From: Psychrobacillus sp040274765
GTDB lineage: Bacteria; Bacillota; Bacilli; Bacillales_A; Planococcaceae
Assembly (NCBI GenBank): GCA_040274765.1
Contig: JBEMAY010000004.1
Span: 16,361-80,360 of the forward strand
Length of the DNA: 64,000 nt
Direction: 5' to 3'
The position numbers were made by a program, and so were the translations under genes. Under the pieces are notes generated by a model, which was given only the letters and a program-made list of their open reading frames with translations, did no database searches and was not told the origin of the DNA. Shown here piece by piece: positions 36,687 through 45,790 of this stretch; positions within the stretch are counted from its first letter, which is position 1, and each line of letters begins with the position of its first letter.

Positions 36687-37619
36687 ATGGCGAAATATAT
36701 TTTGCGTCGTGTTTTTTATATGATTATCACGCTTTTCCTGATTGCGACAGCTACATTCTTCCTAATGAAGACGCTACCAGGATCCCCTATAAGCTCTGCT
36801 TCAAAACTATCCCCAGCACAACTTGAAATAGTGGAAGCGAAATATGGATTGAATGATCCCGTTCCCGTCCAGTATGTAAATTACATGCTTAACTTAGTTC
36901 AAGGTGATTTAGGTAACTCGTTTCAGTTCAAAAATGCTGAAGTTACTGATTTAATTTTAAGTCGTATCGGACCATCGTTCCAAATTGGTGCTCAAGGCCT
37001 TGTTGCAGGAGTACTAGTAGGTATTATTTTAGGAATGATTGCAGCTTTAAAACAAAATACAATTTGGGACTATGGGAGTACGGTATTAGCCATTATCGGT
37101 ATCTCTATTCCATCATTCGTATTTGCTACAGTGTTACAATATTGGCTAGGAGTTAAGTGGGAGATATTGCCAGTTGCTTTATGGAAAGATGGATGGGCCT
37201 CAAGTATTATGCCTTCCATTGCATTAGCGATGGGACCACTGGCTACCGCATCTCGTTTTATTAGAACAGAGATGGTAGAGGTTTTAAGCTCTGATTATAT
37301 AACATTAGCAAAATCTAAAGGAGCAAATGGTACTGAAATAGCATTTAAACATGCTTTGCGTAATGCTTTAATCCCATTAGTAACCGTACTTGGTCCGATG
37401 GCAGCTGGTTTATTAACTGGGTCATTAGTAATTGAACAAATATTTGCTATCCCAGGAATCGGAGAACAGTTTGTAAAATCTATTAATGTAAATGACTATT
37501 CTATTATTATGGGTACTACTATTTTCTTCTCTGTATTCTTAATTGTTGTAATATTCATTATAGATTTACTTTATGGAATCATTGATCCACGTATTCGTTT
37601 GTCAGGAGGTAAAAACTAA
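36687..37619 (+). CDS. oppB: oligopeptide ABC transporter permease
   Basis: The 310-residue permease has six membrane helices. The N-terminal YILRRVFYMIITLFLIATATFF helix leads into MKTLPGSP, and the ATPase-coupling loop YITLAKSKGANGTEIAFKHALRNAL is present. AGGAGGTG precedes the ATG. Its stop overlaps the oppC start by one base (TAATG), so the two are coupled. Confidence 0.94.
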   Translation: MAKYILRRVFYMIITLFLIATATFFLMKTLPGSPISSASKLSPAQLEIVEAKYGLNDPVPVQYVNYMLNLVQGDLGNSFQFKNAEVTDLILSRIGPSFQIGAQGLVAGVLVGIILGMIAALKQNTIWDYGSTVLAIIGISIPSFVFATVLQYWLGVKWEILPVALWKDGWASSIMPSIALAMGPLATASRFIRTEMVEVLSSDYITLAKSKGANGTEIAFKHALRNALIPLVTVLGPMAAGLLTGSLVIEQIFAIPGIGEQFVKSINVNDYSIIMGTTIFFSVFLIVVIFIIDLLYGIIDPRIRLSGGKN

Positions 37620-38638
37620 TGAGTCAAGACTTGAAAAAATTACCTGCTGATTCATTTGATAGAATCCAAGTAGATAGCAGTCAGGCGGAAAGAATTACTA
37701 AACCAAGCGTAAGCTTTTGGAAAGATGCTTGGTATCGTATAAGAAAGAATAAGGCTGCTATTGTAAGTGTTTTTATACTAGTTTTCATTATTTTTATGTC
37801 ATTGATTGGTCCATATATTGGTCCTCATGACGCAGAAACACAAACCATTACCCATGCGAACTTACCACCAAAAGTTCCAGGAATTGAAAAGCTTGGAATT
37901 ATGGACGGTTATGGTAACTTGGCAGGTAAAGAAGTAGATTTATATGAATTAAAAAAAGTAGATACTTATTATTGGTTTGGAACGGACGGTTTAGGCCGTG
38001 ACATGTTTGCTCGAGTATGGGAAGGAACACAGGTATCTCTTTTCATCGCATTCATGGCAGCGTTAATAGATATGGTTATTGGAGTAGCCTATGGCGGTAT
38101 CTCCGGTTACTACGGTGGACGTGTAGATGACGTTATGCAACGCATAGTAGAAATTCTAATCGGTATTCCAAATCTAGTAATTGTTATTCTTATGATTATG
38201 TTTATGGACCCTGGTATCACGGCAATTATCATTGCCATTACGATAACTGGCTGGATAGGTATGTCTCGTGTAGTTCGAGCACAGGTTTTGAAATACAAAA
38301 ATCAAGAATTTGTTTTAGCTTCTCGTACGTTAGGGGCTTCTAATAACAGAATCATAACAAAACATATATTGCCGAATGTTGTAAGTATTATTGTTATTAA
38401 TACAATGTTTACAATACCCGGTGCGATTTTCTTCGAAGCTTTCTTAAGCTTTATCGGGTTAGGATTACAACCGCCTGCAGCGTCGTTAGGAACGCTAATT
38501 AATGATGGAGTTAAATTACTTAAATTCCAGCCACATATTTTAGTATTTCCAGCTGTAATTATAAGCTTACTAATGCTGTCCTTTAACCTTCTTGGTGATG
38601 GTTTAAGAGATGCACTAGATCCAAAGATGAAAGACTAA
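37619..38638 (+). CDS. oppC: oligopeptide ABC transporter permease
   Basis: The 339-residue permease has a cytoplasmic N-terminus of about 45 residues, a first helix, then a loop WFGTDGLGRDMFARVWEGTQVS typical of OppC, and the coupling loop FVLASRTLGASNNRIITKHILPN. It forms the channel with OppB. It is followed by oppD after 15 bases with GGAGG between. Confidence 0.94.
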   Translation: MSQDLKKLPADSFDRIQVDSSQAERITKPSVSFWKDAWYRIRKNKAAIVSVFILVFIIFMSLIGPYIGPHDAETQTITHANLPPKVPGIEKLGIMDGYGNLAGKEVDLYELKKVDTYYWFGTDGLGRDMFARVWEGTQVSLFIAFMAALIDMVIGVAYGGISGYYGGRVDDVMQRIVEILIGIPNLVIVILMIMFMDPGITAIIIAITITGWIGMSRVVRAQVLKYKNQEFVLASRTLGASNNRIITKHILPNVVSIIVINTMFTIPGAIFFEAFLSFIGLGLQPPAASLGTLINDGVKLLKFQPHILVFPAVIISLLMLSFNLLGDGLRDALDPKMKD

Positions 38639-38653
38639 AGGAGGAAAGCAAGG

Positions 38654-39709
38654 ATGGATAAAATATTGGAAGTTAAAGATCTAGAGCTTTCCTTCCATAC
38701 TTTTGCAGGTGAGGTTAAAGCTATTCGTGGTGTAAACTTCGAACTCTTCAAAGGAGAAACACTTGCAATCGTAGGGGAGTCTGGCTCTGGTAAGTCAGTT
38801 ACAACTAAGGCGATTATGCGTTTGTTGCCGGAATCTAGCTCCGAATTTAAAAATGGACAGATTCTTTTCAATGGTAAAGATATAACAAAACTTACAGATA
38901 AAGAAATGCAAAAAATTCGTGGAAAAGATATCTCTATGATTTTCCAAGATCCAATGACGTCTTTAAACCCAACAATGACAATAGGTAAACAAATTATGGA
39001 GCCTATATTAAAGCATCGTAAAGTAAGTAAAGCAGAGGCAAGAAAAATAGCAGTAGATTTATTGCGTCTAGTTGGTATGCCAAAACCGGAAGCTCGCATT
39101 AAACAGTATCCTCACCAGTTCTCTGGTGGACAACGCCAACGTATTGTAATAGCTATTGCTCTAGCTTGTAATCCACAGATTCTAATTGCAGATGAACCAA
39201 CAACAGCTTTGGACGTAACGATTCAAGCACAAATTTTAGAGTTGATGAAAGATTTACAAAAGAAAATTGATACATCCATCATCTTTATTACGCATGATTT
39301 AGGAGTGGTAGCTAATGTTGCGGACAGAGTAGCTGTAATGTATGGTGGTAAGATTGTGGAAACTGGGACGGTAGATGAAATATTCTATAACCCTCAGCAT
39401 CCATATACATGGGGCTTGTTAAGCTCTATGCCGTCATTAGACACTGCGGAAGAAAAACTCTATGCAATTCCAGGAACACCACCTGATTTGTTAAGCCCTC
39501 CTAAAGGAGACGCTTTTGCACTTCGTAGTGATTATGCGATGAAGATAGATATGGAGCAATCTCCTCCATTCTTTAAAGTTAGTGATACGCATTACGCTGC
39601 GACATGGTTATTACATCCTGATGCACCAAAAGTAGAGCCACCTGCTTCAATCGTTGAACGTATGAAAAATTTCCCTGGAAGTCGTTACTACGAAGGGAGT
39701 ACTAACTAA
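38654..39709 (+). CDS. oppD: oligopeptide ABC transporter ATP-binding protein
   Basis: This 351-residue ATPase has Walker A GESGSGKSV, Q-loop FQDPMTSLNP, signature FSGGQRQR and Walker B ILIADEPTTALDV. The C-terminus (PPDLLSPPKGDAFALRSDYAMKID) is of the cysteine-free OppD type. AGGAGG precedes the ATG. The stop overlaps the oppF start by one base. Confidence 0.95.
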   Translation: MDKILEVKDLELSFHTFAGEVKAIRGVNFELFKGETLAIVGESGSGKSVTTKAIMRLLPESSSEFKNGQILFNGKDITKLTDKEMQKIRGKDISMIFQDPMTSLNPTMTIGKQIMEPILKHRKVSKAEARKIAVDLLRLVGMPKPEARIKQYPHQFSGGQRQRIVIAIALACNPQILIADEPTTALDVTIQAQILELMKDLQKKIDTSIIFITHDLGVVANVADRVAVMYGGKIVETGTVDEIFYNPQHPYTWGLLSSMPSLDTAEEKLYAIPGTPPDLLSPPKGDAFALRSDYAMKIDMEQSPPFFKVSDTHYAATWLLHPDAPKVEPPASIVERMKNFPGSRYYEGSTN

Positions 39710-40650
39710 TGGCTGAAAAATTATTAGAAATTAAAAATTTAAAGCAATATTTTAACGAAGGCAAAGAAAATGAAGTTCGTGCTGTTGATGATATTAGTTT
39801 TGACATTTACAAAGGTGAAACTTTAGGTTTAGTAGGGGAGTCTGGCTGTGGTAAATCTACAACTGGACGAACTATTATTCGACTTTACGATGCCACTGAT
39901 GGAAAAGTTATTTATGATGGTGTAAACGTACATGATAAAAAGTCGAAAAAAGATTTGAAAACCTTTAATCGTAAAATGCAAATGATCTTCCAAGATCCTT
40001 ACGCATCTTTGAATCCGCGTATGAAAGTTCTTGATATCATAGCGGAAGGTTTAGATATTCATGGCTTAGTTAAAAATCAGACTGAACGTAAAGCACGAGT
40101 TATTGAATTGCTTGAAACAGTAGGTCTGAATAAAGAGCATGCGGACCGATATCCTCACGAATTTTCTGGTGGACAGCGTCAACGTCTAGGTATAGCAAGA
40201 GCTTTAGCTGTTGAACCAGAATTCATCATTGCGGATGAACCAATTTCAGCTTTAGATGTATCTATCCAAGCACAAGTAGTAAACTTATTAAAAGAATTGC
40301 AGGAAGAAAAGGGCTTAACATATCTTTTCATTGCTCATGACCTTTCAATGGTTAAATATATTTCGGATAGAATTGGAGTAATGTATTTTGGTAAGCTGGT
40401 GGAACTAGCTCCTGCTGAAGAATTATACGCAAATCCATTACATCCTTATACACAGTCACTTTTATCTGCAATTCCACTTCCGGATCCTAATTATGAGCGT
40501 ACTCGCGTGCGCAAGTCTTACGATCCATCTGTACATAAGTATACAGATGGAGAAGAAATTGCAATGCGTGAAGTGACACCAGGTCACTATGTGTACTGTT
40601 CGGAAAGAGAACTAAAAGAACTTAAAGCTATATCTCAGTCCCGTGCTTAA
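39709..40650 (+). CDS. oppF: oligopeptide ABC transporter ATP-binding protein
   Basis: This 313-residue partner ATPase has GESGCGKSTTGRTI, FQDPYASLNPRMK, FSGGQRQR and FIIADEPISALDVS, with the end EVTPGHYVYCSERE. It is the last gene of the opp operon; a strong terminator follows. The Opp system also imports signalling peptides in Bacilli, so it may link to sporulation and competence. That part is family knowledge. Confidence 0.95.
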   Translation: MAEKLLEIKNLKQYFNEGKENEVRAVDDISFDIYKGETLGLVGESGCGKSTTGRTIIRLYDATDGKVIYDGVNVHDKKSKKDLKTFNRKMQMIFQDPYASLNPRMKVLDIIAEGLDIHGLVKNQTERKARVIELLETVGLNKEHADRYPHEFSGGQRQRLGIARALAVEPEFIIADEPISALDVSIQAQVVNLLKELQEEKGLTYLFIAHDLSMVKYISDRIGVMYFGKLVELAPAEELYANPLHPYTQSLLSAIPLPDPNYERTRVRKSYDPSVHKYTDGEEIAMREVTPGHYVYCSERELKELKAISQSRA

Positions 40651-40663
40651 TAAAGGTTCTAAC

Positions 40664-40706
40664 AGTAGGCTATATCGAAGGAATTCGATATAGCCTACTT
40701 TTTTTG
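40664..40706 (+). terminator. terminator of the opp operon
   Basis: AGTAGGCTATATCGA pairs perfectly with TCGATATAGCCTACT around a 6-base loop, followed by TTTTTTT. Confidence 0.93.
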
Positions 40707-40920
40707 ACATGTTGGATGATGAGTTATCGATAAAATAATACCCAAAGTACTAATAATTAAACGTAAAACATCGATAAAAAGAGAATTTTATCCCTGTTTT
40801 CTGCTACTCTAATAGGGTACGTGACTAATATCTAATTATTTTCACATATTAGACGTATTGACACTTTTCATCGAACGATATACTTGTTAGAATGTTAGAC
40901 GTAAAGAAAGGGAGACGGAT

Positions 40921-42138
40921 ATGATACGAAAAATGTGTACAGGAATTTCTGCTATTATGTTAGGGGCTATACTTATGACTCCACTAGAAGCTGGTGCAGA
41001 GACAGAAAACTTCTCGGAGAATTTTACATCCAAAGAGTTTGTCTTCAAATCAATTGAGGAATCAGTAGTATCCTCCTCTAAGCTATTTGTATATGATTCT
41101 GGGCTTACTTTTAACTATCCTGATGCAGTTAGAGGAGTATATGTTACTGGACACTCAGCTGGAGGCTCAAGATTTAATCAATTAGTAGATTTAATGGAGA
41201 ATACAGAATTAAATGCAATGGTTATCGATATTAAAGATGATTTTGGAAACCTAACGTATAAACCTAAAGAAGGATCACCTTTAATTAAATATGACATAGG
41301 TAAACCATACATAAAAGATCTTCGAGGTACTTTGGAGGTCATGGAGGAAAAAGAAATTTATCCAATTGCGCGTGTTGTAGTTTTTAAAGACACGGAATTA
41401 GCAGAGAGAAAGCCAGAATTATCATTCGTTGAAAATGGGTCAGTATGGAAAAATGGTAGAGGAGAAGCGTTTGTTAATCCATTTATGCAAGAAGTATGGG
41501 ATTATAATGTAGAGATTGCCATTGAGGCTGCTAAAATGGGCTTTAAGGAAATCCAATTTGACTATGTACGATTCCCTGAAGGCTTTGAAAAAAGAGACAC
41601 AACATTAAAGTATGGGATGGGAAAATATGAAGCATCTGAGTTGGACTCCACACAACGTAGGGTTACGGCAGTAACGGACTTTGTTGCTTATGCAAGAGAA
41701 AAACTAAAACCATACGGTGTACAAGTCTCGGTTGATATATTCGGGTACTCTGCAACTTTACCGGAGGCTCCAGGTATCGGACAAAATTTCTCTAAAATAT
41801 CCGAGAATGTAGATGTTATTTCTTCAATGATTTATCCAAGCCATTGGACTTCTTATTTTGGAATTGCAAAACCTGATTTAGAACCGTATCGTCTTGTTCA
41901 AGAATATGCTAAGGTAGAGAATGCCAAACTAGCAGAGCTAGAAAATCCACCTGTATCTCGTCCATGGCTTCAAGATTTTACTGCATCTTACCTTGGTAAA
42001 GGTAACTATTTAGTTTATGGTAAAGCAGAGGTAGAAGCTCAAATAAAAGCATTGCAAGAAGCTGGTATTAATGAATTTTTATTATGGAATGCTGGTAATA
42101 AATATACGCCTGGCGTAGATTATACACCGGTTAACTAA
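40921..42138 (+). CDS. secreted putative glycoside hydrolase (DUF4015/GHL13-like)
   Basis: The 405-residue exported protein has a signal peptide (MIRKMCTGISAIMLGAILM, cleavage near AGA) and a DUF4015 domain. The domain shows RGVYVTGHSAGGSRFNQLV, AMVIDIKDDFGNLTY, FDYVRFPEG and VDIFGYSA, with a closing LLWNAGNKYTPG. The conserved Asp and Tyr-Arg pattern suggests a TIM-barrel glycosidase acting on cell-wall or exopolymer sugars, but no substrate is known. GGGAG precedes the ATG. It has its own terminator. Confidence 0.87.
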   Translation: MIRKMCTGISAIMLGAILMTPLEAGAETENFSENFTSKEFVFKSIEESVVSSSKLFVYDSGLTFNYPDAVRGVYVTGHSAGGSRFNQLVDLMENTELNAMVIDIKDDFGNLTYKPKEGSPLIKYDIGKPYIKDLRGTLEVMEEKEIYPIARVVVFKDTELAERKPELSFVENGSVWKNGRGEAFVNPFMQEVWDYNVEIAIEAAKMGFKEIQFDYVRFPEGFEKRDTTLKYGMGKYEASELDSTQRRVTAVTDFVAYAREKLKPYGVQVSVDIFGYSATLPEAPGIGQNFSKISENVDVISSMIYPSHWTSYFGIAKPDLEPYRLVQEYAKVENAKLAELENPPVSRPWLQDFTASYLGKGNYLVYGKAEVEAQIKALQEAGINEFLLWNAGNKYTPGVDYTPVN

Positions 42139-42185
42139 AATAAAATAGCGAATAAGAAAAACCATAGCGATGCATTTATAACTGT

Positions 42186-42231
42186 CAGGAATTTTACTAC
42201 ATGTAAAATTTCTGATGGTTTTTTATTTTTT
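42186..42231 (+). terminator. terminator after the DUF4015 gene
   Basis: CAGGAATTTTAC and GTAAAATTTCTG pair around TACAT with one wobble, followed by a T-rich tract. Confidence 0.83.
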
Positions 42232-42232
42232 A

Positions 42233-42547
42233 AGCTTTGTTAAAGTTATTGGTTGATTTTGACTAATAATCCTTTTTTATAGTGACTTTAAATATAAAAT
42301 GGAACTTTCAAATAGCTGATAAGAACATAAATGATAATGAAATTGGGGATGGTTACAGTTATTTAGCTTTATTTATGCGAGTAAATTTATTAGAGTTTTA
42401 TCGATACTAAAGCTGTTCCCATTATTGGAGTGCCAGACCGCGCCTCCTACTGAATCAGTGGGGCAGATGAGACATCACAACCACGCGCGTAAACGATGGG
42501 TGATGGCTTATCGCTCCCCGTGATCAACCCTACCCTTTAACATAGCC
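42233..42547 (+). repeat. dispersed structured repeat, copy B
   Basis: This is the diverged second copy of the repeat at 20533-20909, same orientation, again starting AGCTTTGTTAAA directly behind a terminator T-tract. It keeps GACATCACAACCACGCGCG, CGATGGGTG and GGCTTATCGCT. It lacks about 55 bases found near the end of copy A and has lost part of the outer hairpin. Confidence 0.83.
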
Positions 42548-42797
42548 ATTTGTTAAACAAATATGAATGAATTTCTAGGTATATTAAGTAGCATCACATT
42601 TTGTTCCCATGCGGTTGTTAAGTGGAAGGGATAGTAAAATATGTTTTACTATCTAGGCATTATTGTTTTCAATTATGGGTATTAATTAGGTAGTGCTATA
42701 CGTATAGGTCAAGGAATAGCTTTAATTGGTAATCCAGTAGGCTTCTAGGTTTAATTTAAGAAAATATTTACAAATCACCTAAGCCTGCAGAAAAAAA

Positions 42798-42826
42798 TGA
42801 AACTTTTTTTCATGAAAAACGTACTA
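42798..42826 (+). promoter_or_regulatory. ECF-sigma promoter (sigma-M/W type) upstream of spx
   Basis: TGAAAC at 42798-42803, a 16-base spacer and CGTACTA at 42820-42826 fit the ECF consensus TGAAAC-N16-CGTMnnA. The nearest downstream gene is spx. Confidence 0.8.
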
Positions 42827-42893
42827 TATAGTATAACAGTTGTTTTCAATAAATATCTTCTAATTGAGAATGAATCATTTTTTTGAAAACAAG

Positions 42894-42919
42894 GTTTAAA
42901 CTCTTATAAAAAAGGGTAT
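42894..42919 (+). promoter_or_regulatory. sigma-B promoter upstream of spx
   Basis: GTTTAA, a 14-base spacer and GGGTAT match the general-stress sigma-B consensus exactly. Confidence 0.8.
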
Positions 42920-43139
42920 TATTGTATTAAAGAGACATTATTATTCTAAAAAATGTATTAGGTTGTTCACTTTCTGGACAAATAATAAATATGCTTTACA
43001 AGTGAAAATATTTCTGAAAAATGTATTTTAAATACCTATTAATTAGTGTATACTATAAAAGTGCTAAACTACATTAAATTAATTATAATCTACTTTATAT
43101 AACACAAGTAACAATCGAGAGGAAGTGTTTTTTAATATG

Positions 43140-43535
43140 ATGGTTACATTATTTACTTCACCAAGCTGTACTTCATGTAGAAAAGCAAAAGCCTGGTTAG
43201 AAGAGCATGACATTCCTTACACTGAAAGAAATATTTTTTCCGAACCGTTAAGCATTAGTGAAATTAAAGAAATACTGCGTATGACGGAAGATGGAACAGA
43301 CGAAATAATTTCTACTCGTTCTAAAATTTTTCAAAAACTAAATGTTGATGTGGAGAGCCTTCCGCTTCAAAGGCTATATGAATTAATTCAAGAATATCCG
43401 GGTTTACTACGTAGACCTATCATATTAGATGAAAAACGTTTACAAGTTGGATACAATGAAGATGAAATTCGTAGATTTTTACCTAGAAAAGTCCGAGCGT
43501 ACCAATTACTTGAAGCGCAAAGATTAGTGAATTAG
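43140..43535 (+). CDS. spx: transcriptional regulator Spx
   Basis: The 131-residue ArsC-fold protein binds the RNA polymerase alpha subunit and turns on the thiol-stress regulon. The redox switch Cys10-x-x-Cys13 (PSCTSC) and the C-terminal RRFLPRKVRAYQLLEAQRL, which steers ClpXP turnover, are present. ATG 43140 gives the standard length; ATG 43137 is the alternative. GAGAGG is about 14 bases upstream. Its adaptor SpxH is encoded at 48130. Multiple stress promoters lie upstream. Confidence 0.96.
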   Translation: MVTLFTSPSCTSCRKAKAWLEEHDIPYTERNIFSEPLSISEIKEILRMTEDGTDEIISTRSKIFQKLNVDVESLPLQRLYELIQEYPGLLRRPIILDEKRLQVGYNEDEIRRFLPRKVRAYQLLEAQRLVN

Positions 43536-43544
43536 TTTGGGATT

Positions 43545-43590
43545 AAGCTGGTGATTTTCAAAGAAATTTTGAAATCATCAGCTTTTCTTT
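43545..43590 (+). terminator. terminator after spx
   Basis: AAGCTGGTGATTTTCAA pairs with TTGAAATCATCAGCTT with one bulge and a wobble, followed by TTTCTTT. Confidence 0.78.
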
Positions 43591-43752
43591 ATTACTTTTT
43601 CTCGCCTCATGTTATAATTTTTTTAAAACATAAAAAGTTGTATTAATATTTTAAAAGTGAAGCTGGAATCCTTTTCTTTTTTTATTAAACAACATACAAT
43701 AGTAATAGACACTACAATAATGAGGCGGAAGAAGCGAAAGGAGATGTGTTAA

Positions 43753-44418
43753 ATGGATATCGAGCGCATCAATGACAACACTTTCAAAGTATACATTTCA
43801 TACATCGACATTGAAGAAAGAGGCTTCAGCCGAGATGAAATATGGTTTAATAAAGATAAGAGCGAGCAGCTTTTTTGGGAAATGATGGATGAGGTTCATG
43901 ATGACGATCATTTTGAAGAGTTAGATGGTCCTTTGTGGATACAAGTTCATGCGATGGAAAAAGGTTTAGAAGTGATTGTCACTCGAACGGAAATGGCAAA
44001 AGATGAACGATCAGACGATAGCTTAAGTGCAGAGGATTTATCAAACAAGATATTTAAAAATGCTGTCTCAAATTCCATGGGACCACATGAGTTTGATGAT
44101 TTTTCAAATTATATGGATGACTTAGATGAAATACCATCAGAATATACTTTTATATTCGAAAATTTTGAAGATGTTATTGGCTTGTCCAAAAAACTAGATG
44201 ACATAGATCTTGACACTTCCTTATATCATTATAATGAGAAATATTACTTACATGTAATTTTTGACATGGATATGGTGGAGCTAGAAGTAATTTTAAATAC
44301 GTTGAGTGTTATTTCAGAATTTGGGCAAAGTACAAAAACAACAATTCACATTATTCAAGAATATGGCAAAGAAATTATTGCCGCCAATGTGATGGAAGAA
44401 TTAAACAAACATTTTTAA
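43753..44418 (+). CDS. mecA: adaptor protein MecA
   Basis: The 221-residue adaptor delivers substrates such as ComK to ClpCP. The N-terminal domain MDIERINDNTFKVYISYIDIEERGFSRDEIW and the C-terminal ClpC-binding domain (about 125-221, FENFEDVIGLSKKL) are both intact. The middle is acidic. AAAGGAG precedes the ATG. The position between spx and coiA is conserved in Bacillus. Confidence 0.95.
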   Translation: MDIERINDNTFKVYISYIDIEERGFSRDEIWFNKDKSEQLFWEMMDEVHDDDHFEELDGPLWIQVHAMEKGLEVIVTRTEMAKDERSDDSLSAEDLSNKIFKNAVSNSMGPHEFDDFSNYMDDLDEIPSEYTFIFENFEDVIGLSKKLDDIDLDTSLYHYNEKYYLHVIFDMDMVELEVILNTLSVISEFGQSTKTTIHIIQEYGKEIIAANVMEELNKHF

Positions 44419-44443
44419 AGAGCTGGGAACTAATCAAAAAAAT

Positions 44444-44487
44444 AAAACGTGAAATCGAAAAAAAATTTCGATTTCGCGTTTTTTTAT
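44444..44487 (+). terminator. terminator after mecA
   Basis: AAACGTGAAATCGAAA pairs with TTTCGATTTCGCGTTT around an A-rich loop, followed by T. Confidence 0.85.
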
Positions 44488-44578
44488 TGTAAGGTTCCCC
44501 GCTACTACCTAGGATATATTCATTCTAGCCAATTTCAATATTGCTTTTTTTCTGTATTATTGTATATTGAAAGAGGAG

Positions 44579-45742
44579 GTGATTATCATATTAACAGCCC
44601 TAACAAAGGATGGGGAAATTTTTATACCAGCTCAGTATTCCAGAGACAGTTTAAAATATTTGAGACAAAGTGACTATAGGTGTGCCGAATGCAGAGAAGC
44701 TGTAACCTTAAAGGTTGGCAGTATCAAAATTCCACATTTTGCTCATCAACCTAATTCCGTCTGCGCCCAGTCATTTTCAGAACATGAGAGCGAAGATCAT
44801 CTGAACGGTAAAATTCAGCTGTACAACTTTTTGCAAAGTAAAAAAGTCTCTTGTAACTTAGAGCCCTTTATATTAAAAATTAGCCAAAGACCCGATATTT
44901 TAGTCCACGACAATCATCTTAATGTAGCAATTGAATATCAATGTAGTAAAATATCTGCTAGCATCGTTCGCAAACGTAATACTGGTTATTTACAAGCACA
45001 AATTAAAACGCTATGGATATTAAAGTCTCCTCACCCACTAGATTTTCCTCCTAAGCAAATTGGCATTATGAAGCTTTCTTCCTTTCAAACCGAGCTTTTT
45101 TTCAACAGTATAAATGGTAAAGTTTTAATCACCTATTGTCCTCAAACCAAATCCTTTTCCTATATCTCTAATCTTCTTCATCTATATACCAATCATTTTA
45201 TAGTAAAAATTAATAGATTACCTATTACTCTTCAAACCTGGCCATTAGCTATAGTTAAACGAATTAATGAACATGAGTTTCAAACTTATTTAAAGCTTTA
45301 TCAAATGAAAAGAATGAATCGCTTAAAAAGCTTATATCTTTATAATCGTAAGGGCATTCAATCTTCCTTTTTACAGGTATGCTATAAATGGAGAATCGAC
45401 CCTACCAATCTTCCTTTGTTTATTGGAGTGCCTTCTCGTAGAGCGGATGCTTTCGATGAACATGCCTGTGAATGGCAGGTGCAGTGGATCGAATTTTTAC
45501 AAACCAATTTCCTGAAGCTAGATACTATTAGTGATCAACACTATTACCATTTCTTACTCTTGCATCGGTGGAAGGAGCCTAGTAGGTTCACTATCCGGAT
45601 AGAGGCTTTGAAAGCTTATACAGAGCTTTTAAAGGAATGCGGAGATATAGGGAAGCCACTTCTATCTACAAGTACATTTAACATACCTAAAATGCATAGA
45701 TTACTTTATGACCATTTCCTTGCAAAAGGAGCTGAAAATTGA
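44579..45742 (+). CDS. coiA: competence protein CoiA-like
   Basis: CoiA promotes recombination of transforming DNA. The protein of about 387 residues has an N-terminal zinc-ribbon-like part (YRCAECREAVTLKVG...FAHQ), then the nuclease-like domain with EHESEDHLNGKIQLYNFL, the RPDILV motif and IEYQCS. The start is uncertain. A perfect ribosome site AGGAGGTGAT at 44574-44583 has no ATG, GTG or TTG at the proper distance. The frame there reads ATT, ATC, ATA, TTA. GTG 44579 (used here) lies within the site, and TTG 44567 lies before it. Confidence 0.85.
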   Translation: MIIILTALTKDGEIFIPAQYSRDSLKYLRQSDYRCAECREAVTLKVGSIKIPHFAHQPNSVCAQSFSEHESEDHLNGKIQLYNFLQSKKVSCNLEPFILKISQRPDILVHDNHLNVAIEYQCSKISASIVRKRNTGYLQAQIKTLWILKSPHPLDFPPKQIGIMKLSSFQTELFFNSINGKVLITYCPQTKSFSYISNLLHLYTNHFIVKINRLPITLQTWPLAIVKRINEHEFQTYLKLYQMKRMNRLKSLYLYNRKGIQSSFLQVCYKWRIDPTNLPLFIGVPSRRADAFDEHACEWQVQWIEFLQTNFLKLDTISDQHYYHFLLLHRWKEPSRFTIRIEALKAYTELLKECGDIGKPLLSTSTFNIPKMHRLLYDHFLAKGAEN

Positions 45743-45790
45743 GAAAATAGAATTGATTCGTAGTTCGAAACAATAGGAGGAGAAGGTATT

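Larger units (their letters stand above)
42548..43139 (+). other. long promoter region upstream of spx
   Basis: About 590 bases without a supported gene. A perfect hairpin GATAGTAAAA/TTTTACTATC at 42630-42653 lacks a T-tail. Two alternative-sigma promoters lie at 42798 and 42894. A -10-like TATACT at 43049 may be a housekeeping promoter. Confidence 0.6.

Noticed and set aside
42630..42653. Perfect hairpin GATAGTAAAA/TTTTACTATC as a terminator.
   Set aside because: No T-tract follows on either strand and no gene ends there; purpose unknown.
42660..42750. A short frame ending near 42748 that reads like the end of a membrane protein (GSAIRIGQGIALIGNP).
   Set aside because: No start codon or ribosome site, a stop just upstream and no family that I can recognise; probably chance or decayed sequence.
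42870..42890. Fur or PerR box in the spx leader.
   Set aside because: TGAGAATGAATCATT matches only one arm; the second arm does not fit either consensus.
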